Assembly: GCF_025370935.1 (NCBI RefSeq)
Contig: NC_133486.1
Coordinates: forward strand, 10,008,133 to 10,072,132
DNA: 64,000 nucleotides
Direction: 5' to 3'
Source of the DNA: Choristoneura fumiferana
Taxonomy: Eukaryota; Arthropoda; Insecta; Lepidoptera; Tortricidae
The notes under the pieces were generated by a model. It worked only from the letters and a program-made list of their open reading frames with translations. It was not told where the DNA came from and made no database searches. A program made the position numbers and the translations under genes. The first letter of the stretch is position 1. The number at the start of each line of letters is the position of its first letter. This document shows positions 62,409 to 64,000 of the stretch, piece after piece.

Positions 62409-63702
62409 TTAGCAGGAAGTAATGCGTAGTAGTAGTATATATTAACCGGTCTTATTTCCTACCTGGATCCTGTAACACAGGGACTCCTAGCTCAGGATCC
62501 AGAGCCGTAGCTCTTGTTTATAAGTTTTTTTATGCAATAAATTATTTTCATTTTCATTTTCAATACTGAATTCGCATAAAAGTCATGTATTTCGTACAAA
62601 CGTTCTTAAGATCAATATCAATTCAAGATTATGAAAGATATTTAGTTTGATAGATTTAACTACCACATGCAATTGGATTCATACTTTTTACCTGTCTTCA
62701 GAATACTTACCTATAGATCCTATAATAAAAAAGTCATGAGTGGACATAATTAGAAAAAGTCACAAAGAAGACATTTGGCTGCCTGCAAAATCAGCTGGCA
62801 TATGCTCTGAGTATTTCAAAGAAAAAGATTTCGTGGGTAGTGAAGAAGAAGCGTTGAAGATTGAAAAAGGAATTTGACTGACGTGGCGCTAGGTGCTACT
62901 TAATCAAATCGATTGCTTGTAAAATAATATTTAATACTTAAAAAATCATTGTAATATTAATGAGTATAATATTTGTTGAATAAAACATATTATTATACTG
63001 ACTGAGAGGTAAAAAATTTGACCCTCAAAGGTATACATAAATAGGTAATTTTGTATGTAGATGATAAACAGTTTTTTAGTTTTATTTGATTACATTAACC
63101 ATTACTTTTACTGGCGTTTATCGCGCTCTAATAATTTTCCCCCAATTTTGGGGGATTTGACATTACGTGGTATCATTTTGAACGCACACAGTGACGACCG
63201 GATTGAAGTAACGCGAGCGTAAGATGAAGCTGTCAAGTGGTCGCCTCGCACACACACAAGCAAGTAAAAGTTGGGACGTTTTAAATCGCATTGTTTCCTA
63301 CGGACACTATCTAGTGTTGTATATAATCAAAGCAGAGCAAATAACCTTTGAGGGAGAAAAGTCCTCGAGTGGCAACCACGAATCGGAAGACGAAGCGTTG
63401 GCCTCTCACCAGATGGACTGACGACATCGTGAGAGTTGATGAAACCGGTGAATGCAAGTGGCAAGCTGTCGTTCATTGTGGCGTTCTAAGGGGGAGGCCT
63501 TTGTTCAGCAGTGGACGTCTTCCAGCTGATGGTGATAATGACTAGACTACATACCCGCTGGTAGGATGGGTGCGTGGCTATCCTCACGATTCTGGCTCCA
63601 GACAGTTTGGGGAAGTCTTTGTCTCCGAACTGCTCGCAAATGTTCCAGGGGATAAGATCTCCGGCCGCCTTCCGGCCGCGACCCAGGTTGTCGCGGACCG
63701 AC
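41196..63702 (-). CDS. NAT10: RNA cytidine acetyltransferase NAT10, C-terminal 426 residues (8 exons, 5' end outside window)
   Basis: Exons in reading order are 63702-63555, 61146-61004, 59974-59837, 53252-53056, 51567-51401, 50552-50307, 41784-41645 and 41298-41196. They sum to 1282 nt with consistent phases, giving 426 residues and TAA. The translation follows the C-terminal part of NAT10/Kre33: GNAT block with the acetyl-CoA motif QRMGYG across the first junction, MDYLGTSFGLTEDLLKFW, LTGEHSCIML, then the helical tail domain and a Lys/Arg-rich C-terminus. The family uses acetyl-CoA and ATP to make N4-acetylcytidine in 18S rRNA and, with THUMPD1, in serine and leucine tRNAs. It acts in the nucleolus and is essential. 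Human NAT10 is 1025 residues, so about 600 residues lie to the right. Confidence 0.93.
41430..41582. mobile_element. MITE with CATAATGTAATGTTTGTCAT ends
   Basis: GCCATAATGTAATGTTTGTC plus ATAATGATCATTTT is mirrored by AAAATGATCATTATGGCAAA plus CTACATTATGAC. A relative lies at 43052-43217. It sits in the last NAT10 intron. Confidence 0.75.
41645..41784 (-). CDS. NAT10: NAT10 penultimate exon
   Basis: This 140-nt exon lies between GTTTTCAG and AG|GTGAGC. It encodes ELERKQRKELSKLMGEDLAQ and YRIKGSDQDWGQALAATKAK. The L-x-x-Y-x-I-(R/K)-G-x-(D/E) block with W matches the human sequence around LSEYIIRGDDEEW. Confidence 0.92.
42002..42268 (+). mobile_element. tRNA-derived SINE with (ATT)n tail
   Basis: The head is tRNA-like: an A-box TGGCTTAGTGGT (42012) and a perfect B-box GGTTCGATTCC (42056-42066) in a sequence that does not fold as a full tRNA. 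A tRNA-unrelated body with TCGGGTCTTGGGTGTTTAAT and TTTGGGACTACGTTAATTGG follows, ending in ATTATTATTATTATT. It is a Pol III-type non-autonomous retroposon in NAT10 intron 6 of this window. Confidence 0.88.
42285..42437 (-). mobile_element. Second SINE copy, inverted and shortened
   Basis: Read on the minus strand it starts GACGACCAGATGGCGTAGTG, has the perfect B-box (42372-42382) and matches the first copy until TATCTATC. The rest of the body is missing. It lies about 20 bp from the tail of the first copy, tail to tail. Confidence 0.88.
43052..43217. mobile_element. Relative of the CATAATGTAATGTTTGTCAT MITE
   Basis: AGTCATAATGTAGTGTTTGT plus CATAATTATTG at the left is mirrored by TTATGTCAAACATTTTACAT plus TATGAC. 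The ends match the 41430 copy, the interior does not. Confidence 0.65.
43330..43453 (+). repeat. Fragment of a lepidopteran interspersed repeat
   Basis: GCCTGTATTCCCAAATGGGG plus TAGGCAGAGC and the preceding TAGGCTGTTACTGAACC look like a common interspersed repeat of Lepidoptera. I recognise the wording but cannot name the family. The Ty3/Gypsy element is inserted at its end. Confidence 0.5.
43458..44209 (+). repeat. 5' LTR of the Ty3/Gypsy element
   Basis: It is 752 bp, TG...CA bounded, with short inverted ends (TG-TTAACA type). I see no clear TATA box. AATAAA occurs early in the LTR (GAGAAATAAAAAG) and may serve as the poly-A signal. Confidence 0.95.
44211..44223 (+). other. Primer binding site, tRNA-Lys type
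   Basis: TGACGCCCAACGT begins two bases after the LTR end. It matches the lysine-tRNA primer site TGGCGCCCAACGT at 12 of 13 positions. The third base is A instead of G, so it mispairs with the tRNA CCA end. Confidence 0.75.
44643..46121 (+). CDS. gag: Ty3/Gypsy Gag (492 residues)
   Basis: The start is taken at the ATG after GTAAA (44643). An in-frame ATG at 44610 would add 11 hydrophobic residues. The protein has an N-terminal part with acidic stretches, a retrotransposon-gag capsid-like region (about 230-410, with AIDFFEGEALVWYRANREYV) and a C-terminal nucleocapsid. The first zinc knuckle CWNCREMGHLFREC (441-454) is a proper C-x2-C-x4-H-x4-C. The second, CFRCGKFGTTSKDC (462-475), has Thr in place of His. 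The frame ends at TAG 46119-46121, inside the overlap with pol. Confidence 0.92.
   Translation: MDPNYLLKDELEFELSSRGVNIKSGVPIMKNILKDLLAREVSGEAEQVRKYPQTSTTNMSAEFNVCSTKLNMLSTYISEITGRPDRHLFKRLVSRLYHVMNRLNLVIPTSESEGKTRDALLQQSRTLLETLESQDDAADSEVLTVEDRKILQESLGEVGLQLIKELDQVKQSTSGHGKENSTENIEQLDFDDQQFEKDLGGGSKPKLQHIPRSSTFDNDMQRHKLVPIAKWGVKFTGDGKVSVNAFIERVMELKEARNAVDEDLWRCAIDFFEGEALVWYRANREYVTNWAELVTLLQRTFQSPFYQEELLMEIKARTQGKHESVTIYISIMQNMFKRLPHKLSEQEKILIILKNIQPYYQRAVCRDYFPSIADLINVLRIVERTKVNCEKFEEPKSQKNLLEPDLAYKPVAEIASFDHRVVRKGAEVKITTPATGTTRRCWNCREMGHLFRECVLPKQRLFCFRCGKFGTTSKDCNCAKTGNALGEGSNHA
46085..46164 (+). promoter_or_regulatory. -1 ribosomal frameshift signal between gag and pol
   Basis: The heptamer G_GGA_AAC lies in the gag frame at 46085-46091. 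After a 5-nt spacer, AGGGGAAG (46097-46104) pairs perfectly with CTTCCCCT (46127-46134). The loop segment CATGCCT (46113-46119) can pair with AGGCATG (46158-46164), which would make an H-type pseudoknot. The slip puts ribosomes in the pol frame, which is open from 46001 to 49276. Confidence 0.8.
46091..49276 (+). CDS. pol: Ty3/Gypsy Pol (PR-RT-RNaseH-IN), expressed as Gag-Pol
   Basis: From the frameshift site the frame runs 1061 codons without a stop. In order it has an aspartic protease with LLDSGANRTVIS (Asp codon at 46295), a reverse transcriptase with KPNGENRLCLD and the catalytic YLDD (47210), an RNase H with IQCDASSNGIGAVLCQ (about 47660), and an integrase with the H-x-H-C-x2-C zinc fold (48225-48365, CESCARF). 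The integrase DDE set is the Asp in SLDLMG, the Asp in CDNGKQF and the Glu in GNPTERANR. The PR-RT-RH-IN order is diagnostic of Ty3/Gypsy. No chromodomain is seen. The element appears intact and potentially active. Confidence 0.95.
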   Translation, partial: RSRGRLKSCLENLPLDRDSVEWQAWLNTIKTYFDCSDTELCPLVLNRENDNRSYVIIDILGYNCEGLLDSGANRTVISTNFANTLETLGLKSSRTLLTNLCTADGTCHNITQTFYVPVRFDGQFKVISVMVMPGLAQNLVLGKDFFDYFGIALQFHSELMFDSNHIDTIDAREQLVVSRDTLSTNEQEQLSRVIEEMKQSIGHGLGRTELLSHCIDTGNTKPIHQKQYNFSPVVKREIEKELDDMLAKDVVEPSLSSWCSPVLIVKKPNGENRLCLDSRQLNKVTKRDTYPLPRVTNIIDSLRNAKFLTTIDLKSAFWQIPLDKGSREKTAFAVPGRGLYHFKVMPFGLVNASQTQQRLMDALFCSNEDKIWAYLDDIVICSAEFEEHLELLKKVTSTLKRAKLTINVDKCKFARDSLKFLGYVIDKDGLRTDPNKVAAILNFPRPKTFTELKRFIGLASWYRRFVKNFSIVAAPLHNLTKGKKRKQLDWNEDAEIAFMKLKTLLTTTPVITCPDYEKPFIIQCDASSNGIGAVLCQKHHDYEQAVAYLSRKLSDREKKYTTSERELLSVVYAIEKFRPYIDGAHFTVITDHSALQWLHKMKDPHGRLARWAMKLQQFDFDIIHRPGKSNIVPDALSRSLCHTEIQLLEILDEHMDDWYKSKLDQVRSQKKASDWMVKDNKLFRKICLKQYPNKDDQWKLVVPEMLRNEVLKECHNNATAGHLGVRKTSFKIKQRYYWPQMLNDIKKYVAKCESCARFKVSQKLPYGTMGEHRQVERPWQVISLDLMGPFPKSKRGNTMLLVISCWFSKFTLMFPLRTGKADKICDIVEQQFLLYGAPEAIICDNGKQFESHLFKDMAGQYGSKLWYTPHYHPQGNPTERANRVIGTMISTFIESKKHNEWDLHIYEFGNAIRTAVHDATGYTPSYLFFGRETTVPNQRNVLVEQKKIGKAEVNLSNYISNQELKHKIYKEVQEKLRKSHEHSKQYYNRRRRPSSFQEGDIVWKRTKYLSNASSKFMAKLAPKFEKAIITQVISTNVYRLNNMRGKYIGVWHAKDLKRCHE
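49330..49342 (+). other. Polypurine tract of the Ty3/Gypsy element
   Basis: GGAGGGGGTA lies directly before the TG of the 3' LTR, where plus-strand DNA synthesis is primed. Confidence 0.85.
49343..50094 (+). repeat. 3' LTR of the Ty3/Gypsy element
   Basis: It appears identical in length and sequence to the 5' LTR. It is followed by the target duplication AACC. Confidence 0.95.
50307..50552 (-). CDS. NAT10: NAT10 exon (tail domain)
   Basis: This 246-nt exon lies between TTTTACAG and CTAAG|GTAATT, phase 0 at both ends. It encodes VIFVAMGFQMKEPDDIASEL, GLPGSQILAKFYEACKKINA and a tail ending EELTKAAK. It aligns by pattern with the human segment between the RNA-binding tail and the EAAKEFQ helix. 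Confidence 0.92.
50649..50869 (-). repeat. Second copy of the CCCCGACGCAAAAAGAGG repeat
   Basis: Read on the minus strand it starts TTTTTAACCCCGACGC, contains GGCACCGTAGCTCTTAAAC and TCAGCCGTTTTTGAGATATT, and ends near GGGGGC. It matches 12172-12470 but without the long GT expansion. Confidence 0.75.
50952..51062 (-). mobile_element. RTE-like retrotransposon 3' end
   Basis: Read on the minus strand, CCGCACTGGGCCCGCGTGGG, AGGCCTGTGCCCAGCAGTGG and a TGGGATGATGATGATGAT tail are the landmarks of a widespread lepidopteran RTE family. Only the last 110 bp are present. Confidence 0.75.
51326..51394 (+). mobile_element. Degenerate RTE-like 3' end
   Basis: GAAAGCGGGAGGCCTATGTT, TATCGGTGGACGTAATTC and AACTGAAGATGATGATGATGG match the AGGCCTATGTCCAGCAGTGG...TGATGATGATG ends elsewhere in the window, with more substitutions. 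Confidence 0.65.
51401..51567 (-). CDS. NAT10: NAT10 exon (helical segment)
   Basis: This 167-nt exon lies between TTCCACAG and CAG|GTAATT. It encodes LTKELISQQLSNHDLARLES, YCRQQADYRLITDLLAPIAS and LVFQAKTAKLDAIQQ. It matches the human stretch L-x-R-L-E-x-Y-x-R-x-x-x-D-Y-x-L-I-x-D. Confidence 0.93.
51740..51905. repeat. Array of TTGGCATAA units with variable spacers
   Basis: GGCATAACGTTA, GCATAATTATTAA, GGCATAACTGAA, GCATAATGTAAA, GCATAATGTGGA, GGCATAACGGTAA and similar units follow each other every 15-16 bp, about nine times. A constant (T/C)(G/C)GCATAA core with drifting spacers resembles the structure at 3182-3512. The family is unknown. Confidence 0.7.
52050..52341 (+). mobile_element. 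LINE 3' end with poly-A, longest copy
   Basis: GGTGGTAGGACCTTGTGCAA, CCGCCCGGATTGCTACCACC, CCGTGAAGCAGCAGTGC, GTTTCGGCGTGGAGAG, CTATGGGCGGTGGTGATCTC and GTTTGCCATCCAGTCGAAT are followed by about 19 A. This is a 5'-truncated non-LTR retrotransposon of a family common in Lepidoptera. The clade is not assigned. Confidence 0.8.
53056..53252 (-). CDS. NAT10: NAT10 exon with LTGEHSCIML motif
   Basis: This 197-nt exon lies between TTTTTACAG and ACTAG|GTGAGT. It encodes QKANELTGEHSCIMLRSLTE, GAWLTAYTADFRRRFSRLLG and ASLALPTLVNDSVSLKKL. LTGEHSCIML and the W-x-x-x-(F/Y)-x-x-D-F-R-R-R-F block are nearly invariant in the family. Its junction with the upstream exon gives VPVYV-S-QKANELTGEH. Confidence 0.95.
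53290..53388 (+). mobile_element. RTE-like 3' end that received the BEL insertion
   Basis: GGTGGATGCGAAAAGAGCC, GGGAGGCCTATGTCCAGCAG, TGGACGTCTTTCGGCTGACA and a TGATGATGATGAT tail. The tail is cut by the BEL/Pao element, and it continues on the far side with the duplicated ATGAT at 59465. Confidence 0.8.
53389..53624 (-). repeat. 3' LTR of the BEL/Pao element
   Basis: It is bounded by TGTAGCAG and CGCGAACA (plus-strand reading). It contains the 38-bp segment (starting after GTCGGCAC, about 53527-53564) that the other LTR lacks. Confidence 0.93.
53625..53640 (-). other. Polypurine tract of the BEL/Pao element
   Basis: Read on the minus strand, ACTGGGGTGGGGCA directly precedes the TG of the 3' LTR. 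Confidence 0.8.
53645..59221 (-). CDS. BEL/Pao Gag-Pol polyprotein (1858 residues)
   Basis: The frame opens at 59239, but MVKTRSVSKRE at 59221 is the better start. The N-terminus is basic and coiled-coil-like (EARRKKLELEAAEAKARIRM). Next comes a BEL-type Gag domain (about 195-390) with DLPIFTGDPMEWLQFKTAYE, then two CCHC knuckles (CRYCKVSKHDLTEC near 420, CYKCLLSQHDRHNC near 460). An aspartic protease with ALLDDGSTVSLI (near 555), a reverse transcriptase with YMDDWID (near 970), RNase H-like motifs, an integrase zinc fold with CMTCRIRK, the DDE core (GIDLFGPF, YSDNGTNLRG, WERLIRN) and a DUF5641-like C-terminus follow. No stop or frameshift is seen, so it is potentially active. Confidence 0.95.
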   Translation of the reverse strand: MVKTRSVSKREQDNEGAVPLPPPTDGNKKVQGGPSNADKTIVIAGSVKSEIPKITHTGSSSITKRSTSSSIEARRKKLELEAAEAKARIRMELIDKRLEADLADLNDEIDENSPRSELDAVSNRSHVEKWVEHSQLEWKSQSANAQGEVQKEPGSLYPPAPKMDAGTDGPIQQLANVLKDLLTTTATERQNTNLLSRISTPKDLPIFTGDPMEWLQFKTAYEESTRMCQFSDTENLWRLRKCLRGPAKDAVSALLISATSPDILLSTLELQFGNSDIIISRIIYEIKKLSPMLPDYHKEIVIFSNKIKNYVAAVRALKREEYLQGMSIVTIVLSKLPTILLSKWADYSYPRIAQETTRLELLADFLHEEAVKISACSATLLHVRPDYFKRKYQDKNDTNVHSVLTQSGQSELKCRYCKVSKHDLTECKKFKKALRKDRWLHVKRFRLCYKCLLSQHDRHNCPAALCDVNNCGQAHHRLLHFVPTNQVAQNSTPVIEEPPETFTEANTEAEVVTHINSNSASAVLLKVVPINIHGPSGVIIKTTALLDDGSTVSLISAGLAARVGVRGRRECMRVRGAWDSNELVCDTQIIDISLSNRDGTMFTFTARSVKELDLPKQNTNLVNCDNFKHLQKLKSDLCDGQFKPEILIGQDNYHMILPLEVIFGGPNEPCATRTPLGWCVHGRAPACVPSSTHVLHTTLFDANHEDNTYIIENKRLLNDLHEEVRRNFAVDSIGISIKPRLNCEDERARELLEQTSTLVDGKWYVGLPWKEENSVMPDSFPHAMSRLKNVEQKMEKDAGYKQRYSERVQHLFENDYAQEVIDPQPTPRTWYLPHFGVDNPNKTKLRLVFDAAAKTNDLSLNHYLLKGPDLLVSLFGIMLRFRESRIAVTGDIKDMFLRVKIRAEDQNALRFLYRPEPDGPVKTFLMTSLIFGANCSPFIAQFIKNKNAQRFKSSFPSATHAICNQHYMDDWIDSLPDEETAIKLIHDVRKIHEQGNFEIRNFTSNSKTVINSLPKETLGPTAVRFKVGEQYDGERTLGLIWHPEQDTLSYDVSFKKIPANIINGQQRPSKRDMLRVVMSIFDVYGFLSPFTIIGKIIIQETWRLNLTWDEPIPDDVYSEWCKWTSLIKTLENVRLPRYYCDAAAAGRAGATHTPSQPVSRSQLLQRDAPALLSIPVSPNINICYTNLQLHIFCDSSLKAMCAVAYWRWDWNGLVNVAFIASKCRVTPNKNTSIPRLELQAAVLAARLADSIINAHTIKAERRIFWCDSSTTLHWIRNEARTYKPYVAHRLGEIDELTLIKEWRFVPTKLNAADIGTRKSYDRSILENEWLNGPTFLRSDESDWPADVINPETEENKLECICVIQNIKNNLPVPEPTRFSSWLRLLKATHAVFAFINKCKKLTEDANNVMGRAECLLLKCSQAQTFEDEINTLKNGKHLPRSSKLLTLSPYLDNYGVLRAQGRIDAAAEILPETKRPAILDGRDYITRLIVKFYHVNSGHENQETVVNNIKQKYWIIKLRPTVKTVTSQCMTCRIRKCKPEIPRMGDLPKARMAHHQRPFTFCGIDLFGPFEVTIGRRREKRYGVLFTCLTVRAIHLETVATLTSDSLIMAVRRMAARRGWPQHIYSDNGTNLRGADAELKRSVQELDKEILQNEVMNHGTNWTFIPAASPHWAGAWERLIRNVKSSLKIILKERAPKEETFNTLLAEVENIVNSRPLTHVSVDPKSQETLTPNHFLLGSSSNLPHIGSFDDSEFYLKRQWRIAQRLADLFWKRWVKEVLPDLIPRKKWHVEQRPLQVGDLVLVVDPNGPRNTWPRGKIEHVLPGRDGRIRMVHVRTKSGLLTRSAVRVARLPVGEECC
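59246..59262 (-). other. Primer binding site, tRNA-Tyr type
   Basis: TGGTCCTTCGAACCGGA on the minus strand, four bases after the 5' LTR end, is complementary to CCGGTTCGAAGGACCA. That is the 3' end expected for eukaryotic tyrosine tRNA, whose acceptor strand begins CCTTCGA. The isotype is assigned from memory of tRNA-Tyr acceptor sequences. Confidence 0.65.
59267..59464 (-). repeat. 5' LTR of the BEL/Pao element, 38 bp shorter
   Basis: It has the same ends as the other LTR, but GTCGGCAC is joined directly to GCATACC. The missing segment is flanked by GCAC in the longer copy, as expected for a microhomology deletion. Confidence 0.93.
59500..59600 (+). repeat. Fragment of the TTTTGTTGACTGTACT repeat
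   Basis: TTTTTTTACTGACTTTTTG, TTAACTGTACTATGCATTG and ACTAAATTTTAAGCC resemble 14520-14610. There is no coding content. Confidence 0.5.
59612..59752. mobile_element. MITE with GGGGCTGTTTCACC ends
   Basis: GGGGCTGTTTCACCGTCCAT plus TGATTAGTGTTAACTGGCGG is mirrored by CCGTCGGTTAACGCTAATCA plus ATGGATGGTGACACAGCCCC, about 45 bp per arm. The core GATGCCGTCTC is itself palindromic with GAGACGGCATC. TTA flanks both sides, as in PIF/Harbinger-type insertions. Confidence 0.85.
59837..59974 (-). CDS. NAT10: NAT10 exon (DYLG-LLKFW block)
   Basis: This 138-nt exon lies between CATACAG and AAG|GTATGT. It encodes AKPPTLLKRLPEVQAEHMDY, LGTSFGLTEDLLKFWKSQKY and VPVYV. It matches the human D-Y-L-G-x-S-(F/Y)-G-L-T-x-x-L-L-K-F-W...V-P-V-Y stretch of the acetyltransferase domain. 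Confidence 0.95.
60081..60820 (-). repeat. Tandem array of exon-end/splice-donor units (35 + 35 bp)
   Basis: The period is exactly 70 bp in the regular part (the TAGTCTTACCTTAGCGCAGT block recurs at 60301, 60371 and 60441). Each 70 bp is two related 35-bp halves. On the minus strand one ends GCGCTAAG|GTAAGA and the other ATACCTAG|GTGAGA. The second type matches the end of the NAT10 exon at 61004 (GTACCTAG|GTGAGA). About 21 donor-like copies are present in all. The edges are more diverged than the middle. Confidence 0.9.
60821..60982. mobile_element. hAT-like MITE inside the array
   Basis: GGGTGACACTATTTACCGG and its reverse complement bound 162 bp. The flanks ATCTCAGT (60813-60820) and ATCTCGGT (60983-60990) look like an 8-bp target duplication with one change, as made by hAT transposases. 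A partial second copy lies at 22700-22838. Confidence 0.85.
61004..61146 (-). CDS. NAT10: NAT10 exon (acetyl-CoA site to VPR)
   Basis: This 143-nt exon lies between TTGTGACAG and CCTAG|GTGAGA. It encodes MGYGKRALQQLAAYYSGEIP, CLEDRQSDSDDGADARGD and TETIVPR. It continues the QxxGxG acetyl-CoA motif started in the previous exon. If the donor is skipped, the next in-frame codon is TGA. The final 22 nt and the donor are the source-like sequence of the neighbouring array. Confidence 0.94.
61300..62572 (+). mobile_element. 5'-truncated LINE with broken reverse transcriptase
   Basis: The translation carries SVLFLVYIDGL, FADDTAILVRGRDW (the FADD catalytic motif), WLDKNLLTLNVTKTKYLCF and EIKYLGVILDVHLSWRQHI, typical of jockey/CR1-like reverse transcriptases. 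The frame ends at 61978. The neighbouring frame continues the protein from about 61935 (RYSTKALYETANVLTVRQLF) to 62256, so there is a one-base frameshift. A CA microsatellite and a TTTTCATTTTCATTTTC tail follow. It is a dead copy in a NAT10 intron. Confidence 0.88.
62321..62404. repeat. (CA)n microsatellite
   Basis: A pure AC/CA run of about 42 units in the 3' part of the LINE. Confidence 0.97.
62573..63340. other. NAT10 intron sequence without recognised feature
   Basis: AT-rich sequence between the LINE tail and the RTE fragment. I see no conserved frame, inverted repeat or RNA gene. Confidence 0.6.
63350..63545 (+). mobile_element. RTE-like retrotransposon 3' end with C-terminal coding remnant
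   Basis: The translated pieces include KRWPLTRWTDDIVRV and ECKWQAVVHCGV, followed by GGGAGGCCTTTGTTCAGCAG, TGGACGTCTTCCAGCTG and an imperfect TGATGGTGATAATGA tail. TRWxDD(I/L)V...W...A is the usual end of RTE reverse transcriptases. The copy is frameshifted and inactive. Confidence 0.75.
63555..63702 (-). CDS. NAT10: NAT10 exon (GNAT core), first in window
   Basis: This 148-nt exon lies between TCGTCCAG and CGG|GTATGT. It encodes SVRDNLGRGRKAAGDLIPWN, ICEQFGDKDFPKLSGARIVR and IATHPSYQR. GRGRKAxGDLIPW and LSGxRIVRIATHP-x-YQ are hallmark sequences of NAT10/Kre33. The upstream acceptor shows that more coding exons lie to the right of the window. Confidence 0.96.
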
Positions 63703-63834
63703 CTGGACGATGAGAAAGGTAGCTTCATTATTGTTCAAGTCGTTCGTTTTCATTGGGAAAGATTATCTCACATTTATCTTACATAATGAACACATATAGA
63801 GCATGAAACGTAAAAAATTGTTTTAGTAGTAAAG

Positions 63835-63965
63835 GGCGGGATCTTCGCAGGGCGACTAGCAAGAGCTGGATGAGAGTGGCCGAGGATCGTGCTCAGTGGC
63901 GTGCCATGGGAGAGGCCTATGTCCAGCAGTGGACAAACATAGGCTGATGATGATGATGATGAAAA
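63835..63965 (+). mobile_element. RTE-like retrotransposon 3' end, well preserved
   Basis: The frame RATSKSWMRVAEDRAQWRAM and GEAYVQQWTNIG, then a stop, is the intact C-terminus of an RTE reverse transcriptase. It is followed by the TGATGATGATGATGATG tail. The copy is 5'-truncated to 130 bp. Confidence 0.85.
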
Positions 63966-64000
63966 CTCTTTATTGTTCAAAAAGGAAATACAGATAATTT

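Overview
This is nuclear DNA of an insect, very probably a moth or butterfly (Lepidoptera). It is AT-rich and intron-rich. It carries repeat families that look typically lepidopteran: RTE-like retrotransposon ends reading CAGCAGTGGAC and finishing in a TGATGATGATG tail, a tRNA-derived SINE, several LINE 3' ends and many small inverted-repeat MITEs. Most of the short open frames in the window are noise or translated repeats.

Two host genes converge on a shared 3' intergenic region. On the + strand, 13840-30342 carries 13 coding exons of the single insect AF4/FMR2-family gene (lilliputian, lilli). All 13 junctions keep frame and give an 846-residue protein with AT-hooks, a Ser/Asp/Arg-rich linker, a putative AF9/ENL-binding helix and the C-terminal homology domain. 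A TATA-less Inr+DPE promoter sits just before the first of these exons, so this looks like an internal promoter for a short isoform. The upstream 13.7 kb is then probably intron or 5' flank. On the - strand, 63702 down to 41196 carries the last eight coding exons (426 residues) of the RNA cytidine acetyltransferase NAT10 (yeast Kre33, fly l(1)G0020), from the GNAT domain to the basic C-terminal tail. Its 5' part lies beyond the right edge.

The NAT10 introns are full of mobile DNA. A complete Ty3/Gypsy element (43458-50094, + strand, antisense to NAT10) has apparently identical 752-bp LTRs, a 4-bp target duplication and gag and pol joined by a recognisable -1 frameshift signal. A complete BEL/Pao element (53389-59464, - strand, same sense as NAT10) has a single 1.86-kb-codon polyprotein and a 5-bp target duplication, and it sits in the tail of an older RTE copy. 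Around them lie an inverted pair of SINEs, a 5'-truncated LINE reverse transcriptase, RTE 3' ends and several MITEs.

The most unusual structure is at 60081-61004. The 3' end of a NAT10 exon together with its 5' splice site has been amplified into a tandem array of alternating 35-bp half-units, each carrying a splice-donor-like AG|GTRAG. That makes about 20 decoy donors downstream of the real one, and a hAT-like MITE has split the array. Other points worth checking are a frame-supported GC-AG intron in lilli next to a 68-bp tandem array, a possible 195-bp cassette exon, and inverted arrays of a 16-bp repeat near 3.2-3.5 kb.
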